Below, one piece after another: positions 6,695 to 11,544 of a stretch of DNA of 11,544 nt (its first letter is position 1; each line of letters begins with the position of its first letter). Source of the DNA: Acidobacteriota bacterium (GTDB lineage Bacteria; Acidobacteriota; Thermoanaerobaculia; Multivoradales; JAHEKO01); NCBI GenBank assembly GCA_006227875.1, contig SBFI01000329.1:1-11544 (forward strand), read 5' to 3'. The notes beneath the pieces were generated by a model. It saw nothing but the letters and a program-made list of their open reading frames with translations, was not told where the DNA came from and made no database searches. A program made the position numbers and the translations under genes.

Positions 6695-8320
6695 CTACCC
6701 GACTCCGACTTCCATCTGTGAGACTCCACCCGCCGACCTGGCCACCTGCCTCTCGCTTTTGGTCCACCGGTTCTCGTCGTCCTCACCGGGCTTGTGGAGC
6801 TCCCACCAGTCGAGGGCTTGCCGCTGTGACCAGCTGCCGGCGGCACTCGAGGACGCGATGGCCTCGGCCAGGTCGACAGCACTCTGGAATCGATCCGCCG
6901 GATCTTTTTCGAGACACTTCATCACGATCTCTTCCAACTCTTTTGGGACGGGAACCTCCGAGGTCTCCGCAAAGGGCAAAGGAGGAGTCTTTACGTGATC
7001 GATGAGAACCTCCATCGCCGAGCCGGAATCGAACACCGGCCGGCCCGCCAGCATCCAATAGGCGACCGCTCCCAGGTTGTAGATATCGGCTCGGCCATCG
7101 ACATGGTTGCTGCCATGAACGCCTTCCGGCGCAATGTATCGAGGTGTGCCAAAGACGATTCCGCTCTTGGTCAGACCGGCCGTCTCGTCCGGACTCAGCC
7201 TCTTGGCCAGACCGAAATCGAGAACCTTGACGAAGTCGTAGACACCACCGCGATGCGACAGAAAGATGTTCGACGGCTTGATGTCTCGATGAATGATCCC
7301 CTTGGAATGAGCTTCCGCCAGGGAGCCGCACACCTGCAACAGGATGTGCACGACCCGCCCTGGAGGCAGGGGACCGTACTTCTCCACCACCCGTTGCAGA
7401 TCGCCCCCCGCCAGAAACTCCATGGCGTAATAGAAAGTGTCCTCTTCGGTGCGGCCAAAATCGAAGATGGTCACCGTATTGGGGTGGCTCAGTAGCGAGC
7501 AGAGCCGCACCTCGCGCTCGAACCGAGCCAGAGCCGTCTCGCTGTTTTCATCGCCGGTCGGCCGCATGACCTTGATCGCGGCGGGGCGCTGGAGCAGGGT
7601 GTGGTAGCCGAAGAACACCTGCCCCATGCCTCCTCGGCGCAGCTCCCCTCTTACCTCGTAGGGGCCAAAGTGCTTCTGCTCCGCGGGCTGCGTCGGGAAG
7701 TTGTAGAGGGTCTTTGTCAGCAGGATCGAGACCGCACCGGCTATGGCGATCGTGGCCGTGCCTTCGGCAACGCCTCCATTGAGGGTCCACGGCTCCCCCG
7801 GGATCGCCCATCGAATAGCCGGATAGGCAGCGACCGCTACCAGAGCCAGACCGATCTGGGTCGACAGCGAGCTGGGAACCAGAGCGGCATGGATCAGCAG
7901 CAGCAATGCCGCGGTCTGGGGACCGGTCATCCAGTGACTGTGGTCCGAGCAGCCGGCCACGCAGGCGATCAGACTCGCGGCCATCACCCAGCGGTCGAGA
8001 TGTCGTAGCTCCACCACCCTCCAACCATCCCGAAATGTGAGAACCACAAAGCCGAGGGCGAACAGAAGCCAGTGACCATGACGCGGGGACAGCAGCCCGG
8101 CCAGGAGGTCTTCGGCCAGGCTGCTGTCCGGCTCTAGCGGTAGCCACGCCGAAGCGTAGAGGGGAACACCGATCAGGAAGCAGACGAGGAAGGCCAGGCG
8201 GAGGCGTTGCTGGAGGAGTCGATGCAGCTCACCGGTGAAGTCGGCAGTCGAGTTGCCACTCGCAGGTGCTGAAGAACCGTTGATCTCTCCGCTGCTGGCC
8301 ATCTCCCGGGCACCGGCCAC
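6695..8320 (-). CDS. Membrane-anchored Hanks-type Ser/Thr protein kinase
   Basis: 541 residues. The N-terminal 30 or so residues are polar, then about six membrane segments run between residues 41 and 205. The kinase domain (about 219-490) is at the C-terminus, the reverse of the common PknB layout. All key motifs are intact: Gly-rich loop GELRRGGMGQVFFG (225-238), AAIK with Lys250, Glu270 in the C-helix, HRDIKPSN (344-351), DFG (368-370) and APE (397-399). It should phosphorylate Ser or Thr on cytoplasmic proteins, with the membrane domain as possible sensor. The start is uncertain: GTG at 8320 gives the longest form, and an ATG at 8302 would remove six residues; neither has a strong ribosome binding site. 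It is followed after 3 bases by the transporter gene. Confidence 0.93.
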   Translation of the reverse strand: MAGAREMASSGEINGSSAPASGNSTADFTGELHRLLQQRLRLAFLVCFLIGVPLYASAWLPLEPDSSLAEDLLAGLLSPRHGHWLLFALGFVVLTFRDGWRVVELRHLDRWVMAASLIACVAGCSDHSHWMTGPQTAALLLLIHAALVPSSLSTQIGLALVAVAAYPAIRWAIPGEPWTLNGGVAEGTATIAIAGAVSILLTKTLYNFPTQPAEQKHFGPYEVRGELRRGGMGQVFFGYHTLLQRPAAIKVMRPTGDENSETALARFEREVRLCSLLSHPNTVTIFDFGRTEEDTFYYAMEFLAGGDLQRVVEKYGPLPPGRVVHILLQVCGSLAEAHSKGIIHRDIKPSNIFLSHRGGVYDFVKVLDFGLAKRLSPDETAGLTKSGIVFGTPRYIAPEGVHGSNHVDGRADIYNLGAVAYWMLAGRPVFDSGSAMEVLIDHVKTPPLPFAETSEVPVPKELEEIVMKCLEKDPADRFQSAVDLAEAIASSSAAGSWSQRQALDWWELHKPGEDDENRWTKSERQVARSAGGVSQMEVGVG

Positions 8321-8448
8321 CCCGCTGGAGGAGCACCCTTACCCCGATCCAGCTCGGAAAAAGTCGCCAGGTGCCTCACTCGTAGGAGGGCGGCTGCAGT
8401 GAAAATCCTTCGCGCCGAGGGGTGCCCCGGAGAGCGGCCCTCTCCCGC
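8321..8448 (-). other. 128-base intergenic region between membrane protein and kinase
   Basis: It holds two GC-rich hairpins next to the upstream gene's stop (listed separately). The remaining stretch before the kinase start is free of genes; I see no recognisable promoter motif. It may separate two transcription units. Confidence 0.35.
8415..8445 (-). terminator. Possible weak terminator: two overlapping GC-rich hairpins
   Basis: Three bases after the membrane-protein stop, GGAGAG pairs with CTCTCC around a five-base loop (8445-8429). CCGGGG then pairs with CCTCGG around CACC (8430-8415). The stems share two bases, so both cannot form fully at once. The second is followed nine bases later by a short ATTTTC, a poor U-tract, so termination is uncertain. 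Confidence 0.3.
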
Positions 8449-9099
8449 TCACGCCGGGCGTCTGTGGCGGTCGACCCAGTAACCCCACAGGACGATTAGC
8501 CATTGGGCCTGGCCAACCCATGCCACGGCCGCCACGCTGGGTGGCGGGCCGCCAAGGAAATTGCCGCTATAGATGAGGAGAAGCAGTGCCACCAGAGCCC
8601 ACAGACCCAGGCTCCCGATGCGATCGAGGGCGCGTGTGCAACGCACATAGAGCCAGACTCCGACCGCAAAGATGCCCAGCTCGATCAGGACTGTGCCCCA
8701 GATGGACTGCCACAACCCCAGCCCGACTTTCAGCCCGCTGCCGGGGACGAGCGGCAGATCCGGAACATGAACTATGGCGTCGAGCAACCAGTGGCCCAGG
8801 ACGAGGGCGCCGACCACGAGCGCTCCCCGCTTGTAAGAACGGACAATAAAGTAGACCAGGCTGAAAAGCCCGGCCCACACGACGACAGCCACCAGGCTGT
8901 GGGAGAACGGGTAGTAGACAAAGTCCAGGGGTGTTGCCCGGGTGGCACCGGGTCGGATCTCCACCACCTCGACTCCGAGGAGGATCAGGGCCGGCCAGAT
9001 CAGGTCGACGAGCACGGCGGCCAGCAGGAGTGTTCCCAAAGAGACCTTGGGCGCCGCGGCCTTGGCGCCAAATCCGGTCCCCAGATGTCCCAGAAACAT
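8449..9099 (-). CDS. Polytopic membrane protein with His/Asp motifs (YdjM/DUF457-like)
   Basis: 216 residues from the ATG at 9099; the frame is open to 9198, but that would overlap the HAD gene, and the conserved-looking GHLGTGFGAK start fits residue 4 of the shorter form. About six or seven membrane segments are visible. Polar residues that look like a metal site are His5 (LGH), His67 (PFSHSL), and the GHWLLDAIVHVPDLPL stretch with His103, Asp107, His111 and Asp114. That pattern resembles the YdjM/DUF457 group of putative membrane-bound metal-dependent hydrolases, but the assignment is tentative and the substrate unknown. The gene lies 19 bases after the HAD hydrolase and ends at a possible terminator. 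Confidence 0.8.
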   Translation of the reverse strand: MFLGHLGTGFGAKAAAPKVSLGTLLLAAVLVDLIWPALILLGVEVVEIRPGATRATPLDFVYYPFSHSLVAVVVWAGLFSLVYFIVRSYKRGALVVGALVLGHWLLDAIVHVPDLPLVPGSGLKVGLGLWQSIWGTVLIELGIFAVGVWLYVRCTRALDRIGSLGLWALVALLLLIYSGNFLGGPPPSVAAVAWVGQAQWLIVLWGYWVDRHRRPA

Positions 9100-9118
9100 T
9101 TGTGGGCAACTCTCGGCT

Positions 9119-9814
9119 TCAGAGACCCGCGGCCGCGGCCAGGCTGTCCATGTCCGGCACCTCGAGATCGGGTGAGGCGTCCGCGGGCAGCGCCACACCC
9201 GTATCCGGCCACCTGCTCGGACGATTCACCCAAACGGTGGTGAAGCCGAGCTCCTTGGCGGGCACGTGATCGTGATAGAGGCTCTGAGCGACATGCAGAA
9301 TTCGCTCTTGGGGCACCCCGAGGCGGTCCACCGCAAAGCGAAAGTTGGCGAGCGCGGGTTTGTAGCTGCCGACCTGCTCCGCCGTGATGACCTCGTCGAA
9401 ATCGGTCCCGAGCTTCTTGACGGTCTCGGCAAACATCTCATCGTCGATGTTCGAGAGGATCACGAGCTTGTATCGCTTCTTCAGCCGCGCGAGAGCCTCG
9501 ACCGTGTCACTGAACGGTGGCCAGCTGCCGACCGAGCGCGGCAGCGCATCCAGATCGCTCTCGGTGGGCGCAAAGCCCAACTTGGCACCGAGGCTCGCCA
9601 TTACCCCTCTCAGAACGGATCGATAGCGCCGGTACGACCCGGACTCCTCCTCGGCCTCGAACCTGGCGTAGAGCCGAATGACCTCCTTCTCGTCGACGGC
9701 AAGGCCGCGGCTCTCCAGAACCGGCTGCACGGCAGCCACGATGCCGGCCTCCCAGTCGATCAGGGTGCCGTAGCAGTCGAACGTCAGGTGGGAAAAGTCT
9801 TCGAACTGGATCAG
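9119..9814 (-). CDS. HAD hydrolase, 2-haloacid dehalogenase type II-like; proposed CTG start
   Basis: 231 residues from a CTG at 9814. The nucleophile motif FDCYGTLID (Asp13) lies upstream of the first ordinary start, GTG at 9739, which would delete it. No in-frame ATG, GTG or TTG exists between the GTG and well inside the upstream gene; an AGAGGT lies 10 bases before the CTG. Other HAD residues fit L-2-haloacid dehalogenase: Ser121-Asn122 in ILSN, Lys152 in SYKPA, and Ser178 and Asp182 near HVAQSLYHD. The family removes halides from 2-haloacids, but many relatives are phosphatases; the usual Ser-Asn-x-x-Asp ending here is SLYHD, so I would not assert dehalogenation. The 14-base distance to the upstream stop suggests translational coupling. 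An ATC start next to the CTG, or a sequencing error, are alternatives. Confidence 0.85.
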   Translation of the reverse strand: MIQFEDFSHLTFDCYGTLIDWEAGIVAAVQPVLESRGLAVDEKEVIRLYARFEAEEESGSYRRYRSVLRGVMASLGAKLGFAPTESDLDALPRSVGSWPPFSDTVEALARLKKRYKLVILSNIDDEMFAETVKKLGTDFDEVITAEQVGSYKPALANFRFAVDRLGVPQERILHVAQSLYHDHVPAKELGFTTVWVNRPSRWPDTGVALPADASPDLEVPDMDSLAAAAGL

Positions 9815-9828
9815 GGTGCCGCAGACCT

Positions 9829-10188
9829 CTAGTCTTCGGTTTTGTCGAGGGACCGATCCTCTTGTCGCAGCGCCTCGAGTCCGGCGTCGGTCGCCACGAA
9901 CGACAGCTCCCGACAGACGGCAGGGTAGGCGGCCAGGTTCTCGCCGGCTGCCTGGCGGGCCGAGAGATACTGTGGCAGCAACGACACGTCGACCTCGATG
10001 GCCGCCGAGCGATCCACGCCTCTACAGCAAGTCAACAGATCGCTGTTGACCAGACTGGTGAGCGCAGCCACCAGCCTCCTGAGCTCCTCCGACGAGCCAT
10101 AGTCGATCGAGGAAACGAGCGCCGAGAAGTCCTCCAGATCGGCCTTGCAGTCTTCGAGGATCTGGTATTCCAGAGAGCTTAGAGACAT
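9829..10188 (-). CDS. Small hypothetical protein
   Basis: 119 residues from the ATG at 10188. A longer open frame reaches 10389, but its extra part overlaps the nitrilase gene and is Arg/Pro-rich, like an off-frame translation. I do not recognise the family. The protein is acidic, mostly helical by eye, has no signal peptide or membrane segment, and contains four Cys residues, two of them adjacent (TCCRG, about residue 53). The C-terminal FVATDAGLEALRQE stretch resembles the end of winged-helix domains, a weak hint only. It sits 22 bases after the nitrilase gene and 14 bases before the proposed HAD start, so it is probably in the same operon. The ribosome binding site is weak (GGTGG very close to the ATG). 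Confidence 0.7.
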   Translation of the reverse strand: MSLSSLEYQILEDCKADLEDFSALVSSIDYGSSEELRRLVAALTSLVNSDLLTCCRGVDRSAAIEVDVSLLPQYLSARQAAGENLAAYPAVCRELSFVATDAGLEALRQEDRSLDKTED

Positions 10189-10210
10189 CCCACCGATACT
10201 AGTACAAGCC

Positions 10211-10987
10211 TCACAGGTCCGGAACATAGCGGGGATAGGTCTGCTTCGCGGCCTCTGCCACTCCCAGGTCGATATCCAGGGTGAGGAAGGGTGCCTTCCG
10301 CGAGGTCGTTCCCAGCACTTGTCCCTCCTCGGGCTCGATGATCCATCCCGTGCCGGCCCAGTCTCCATGCCGGCCTGCCCGGCCCGCAAAGTTGGAGGAC
10401 AGGCAGTAGGCGCCCGACACCACTGCCGCTACCCTTCCACCCGCAACCCACTTGTCCACGGTTTCGGCCAGCGTCGCCCGCGGGCAGGCGAGGATCTGGA
10501 CACCCCTCCCGCCGTAGTCCCGAGCGTGGTGCAGGAACCACATCTCCGTACAGATCATGAAGCCCACCTCGATTCCCTGCACCTGAACCGACGAGAAGCC
10601 GCCCCTGCCGGCCGAGTACCACGATGCCTCCCAAAAGCCCTCCTCGTCCGGCAGATAGTGCTTGCTGTGTACCGCCCGAGCTCCATTCTTCGCGTCCCAG
10701 ACGAAGCCCTGGTTGAATTGAGACCCCTCTTCGATAATCGGCCGTGTCGCCGCAACGCTCCCGTCACCCAGCTCCACCAAGCGCTCCACCCAGAGATCGT
10801 GCGCGCCAACCGACTCCTTCCACTCCTGCGCGTCCATCTCGCGGTCCGCCGCCAACCAACGGCAGAAGGGCATCTCTGGGAGCAGCACGAGCTCGCTCTC
10901 CTCGGTTTTGACGTGGGAAGCCAGCTCCTCCCATTGCTCGTTCAAGAGCGCAGGATCGTTGCTTAGCTCGCAGACGGTTACCTTCAA
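10211..10987 (-). CDS. Carbon-nitrogen hydrolase (nitrilase superfamily)
   Basis: 258 residues, a typical length for the single-domain family. The catalytic triad is visible: Glu38 in LVLLPEMPF, Lys109 in HSKHYLPDEEGFWE and Cys146 in VGFMICTEMWF. These enzymes hydrolyse nitriles, amides or N-carbamoyl compounds through a thioester on the Cys; the His-Tyr-Leu-Pro and Glu-Gly-Phe-Trp-Glu elements suggest an amidase rather than a true nitrilase, but the substrate is unknown. The start is TTG at 10987, preceded by GGGGGTG at a suitable distance; no closer ATG would keep the first strand. The protein should be cytoplasmic. It lies 22 bases after the DinB-fold gene. Confidence 0.92.
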   Translation of the reverse strand: MKVTVCELSNDPALLNEQWEELASHVKTEESELVLLPEMPFCRWLAADREMDAQEWKESVGAHDLWVERLVELGDGSVAATRPIIEEGSQFNQGFVWDAKNGARAVHSKHYLPDEEGFWEASWYSAGRGGFSSVQVQGIEVGFMICTEMWFLHHARDYGGRGVQILACPRATLAETVDKWVAGGRVAAVVSGAYCLSSNFAGRAGRHGDWAGTGWIIEPEEGQVLGTTSRKAPFLTLDIDLGVAEAAKQTYPRYVPDL

Positions 10988-11009
10988 GGCAACACCCCCG
11001 ACAGCCCGC

Positions 11010-11486
11010 TCAGATCTTGTCCCAGTTCCATATGGCGTAGCGGGTCTTCTGATCCAGATTCTGCCCGCATTCCTTGAGGGTCAACAGTATGTTGCCGCGA
11101 TGATGGCTGTCGTGGGCGATGAAGTAGCTGAGGTTGGCAATGACGCCCTTTTTGAAGCCTCGGCGCTTCGGCTTGCCGGCCAGGCACTCGGTGAGGAAGG
11201 TCTCGATGCGCTCGCTCGAGGCCACGAAGTGCTTCTTAAGCGTCTTCTTGTCGGGCTCGTCATGCGTTTCGAACTTGTGGAGACCCTTGGCAAGATCCTT
11301 GGCCCTGCTTTCGAGGTGCCAGACCCGGACGTTGTGCAAATGGCAGAACTGCCGGACCACATTCCGACCGCCCCGCTTCGACAGCGTGCACTTCATGCCT
11401 TCGTCACTGATGTGATCGATCAAGAACAGACCGATCCTGTTGTTTGTCCGCCAGGCCTCCAGAATCTGCTCCAGCGCGTTATCCAT
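11010..11486 (-). CDS. DinB-fold (DinB/YfiT-like) protein
   Basis: 158 residues. The four-helix DinB fold is suggested by the length, an N-terminal helix with LIDHISDEG, a middle HLHNVRVWHLE segment (about residues 49-59) and the C-terminal FIAHDSHHRGNILLTLKECG motif. The conserved His residues in the middle and C-terminal motifs would bind a divalent metal. Members include thiol-S-transferases and damage-induced proteins of unknown role; which applies here is not clear. A strong AGGGAGGT just upstream supports the ATG at 11486. The gene start overlaps the tail of the preceding gene by 8 bases, so it is probably coupled to it. Confidence 0.88.
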   Translation of the reverse strand: MDNALEQILEAWRTNNRIGLFLIDHISDEGMKCTLSKRGGRNVVRQFCHLHNVRVWHLESRAKDLAKGLHKFETHDEPDKKTLKKHFVASSERIETFLTECLAGKPKRRGFKKGVIANLSYFIAHDSHHRGNILLTLKECGQNLDQKTRYAIWNWDKI

Positions 11487-11544
11487 ATGAACCTCCCTGG
11501 CCGACGCTGTTATCCGCTTTCTCGATGAGGTCGATGTACGACTC
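11479..11544 (-). CDS. C-terminal tail of an upstream gene, partial
   Basis: A reading frame enters from the right edge and gives 21 residues (containing YIDLIEKAD) before TAA at 11481-11479. It overlaps the DinB-fold start by 8 bases, a common operon arrangement. The reading is short, another frame is also open here, and the product cannot be identified. Confidence 0.4.
   Translation of the reverse strand, partial: ESYIDLIEKADNSVGQGGSYG
11491..11498 (-). promoter_or_regulatory. Strong Shine-Dalgarno site of the DinB-fold gene
   Basis: AGGGAGGT ends 4 bases before the ATG at 11486, the best ribosome binding site among the right-hand genes. It lies inside the end of the upstream reading frame. 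Confidence 0.7.

Noticed and set aside
5586..6767. Minus-strand alternate frame of about 390 codons inside the transporter gene
   Set aside because: The overlapping frame has membrane segments and family motifs; this one is a low-complexity Arg/Gly/Ala-rich shadow.
9100..9198. N-terminal extension of the membrane protein to 9198
   Set aside because: It would overlap the HAD gene, and the added residues are Arg/Pro/Cys-rich out-of-frame translation rather than a plausible N-terminus.
10189..10389. N-terminal extension of the small unknown protein into the nitrilase gene
   Set aside because: The added residues are an off-frame translation of the nitrilase C-terminus, rich in Arg, Pro and Ser.
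1..11544. tRNA genes, CRISPR arrays, insertion sequences, phage genes or local selenocysteine machinery (selA, selB, selC, selD)
   Set aside because: I saw no cloverleaf-like segment, regularly spaced repeats, transposase or integrase motifs, and no gene resembling Sec machinery; the Sec factors would have to be elsewhere in the genome.

Overview
The window is a GC-rich bacterial chromosomal segment in which every gene I can support lies on the minus strand, so transcription runs from high to low coordinates. Gene content suggests an environmental Gram-negative bacterium, perhaps Acidobacteriota or a deltaproteobacterial or myxobacterial lineage. The clues are a membrane-anchored Hanks-type kinase, a Tlc-type nucleotide transporter with a HEAT-like tail, a Tll0287-like heme lipoprotein and a DUF711 protein. 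The taxon is an inference from gene style. I see no tRNA, rRNA, CRISPR array, transposase or phage gene.

Layout in transcription order. At the right edge is the tail of an unknown gene, overlapping a DinB-fold protein. Next come a nitrilase-superfamily amidohydrolase, a small unknown protein, a HAD hydrolase of the 2-haloacid dehalogenase type (apparently with a non-ATG/GTG/TTG start) and a small polytopic membrane protein. After a 128-base gap with possible hairpins come a membrane-linked Ser/Thr kinase and, 3 bases later, the nucleotide transporter-like protein. After a 120-base gap follows a tight set: a tRNA-binding OB-fold protein, an AlkA-like DNA glycosylase and an AhpD-like oxidoreductase. 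Then come the Tll0287-like cytochrome lipoprotein, the DUF711 protein and a secreted alpha/alpha-toroid-like protein that runs off the left edge.

The most important observation is that the AhpD-like gene (3276 down to 2749) is one reading frame interrupted by a single in-frame TGA at 3060-3058. That TGA stands exactly where the second cysteine of the AhpD CxxC redox motif belongs, giving Cys-His-Tyr-Sec. The general-base Glu is 12 residues before the first Cys and the His is 4 residues after the TGA, as in AhpD. A 6-bp hairpin with a G-rich loop begins 11 bases after the TGA, as expected for a bacterial SECIS. At least seven other genes here use TGA as an ordinary stop, so genome-wide recoding is unlikely. 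The gene is best read as a selenoprotein, and a standard gene caller would split it into two fragments.

Other points that change the annotation: the HAD gene must start upstream of its first ATG/GTG/TTG codon to keep its nucleophile; the 5' ends of the cytochrome, membrane-protein and small unknown genes are shorter than their maximal reading frames; and the leftmost gene has no ATG near its 5' end.
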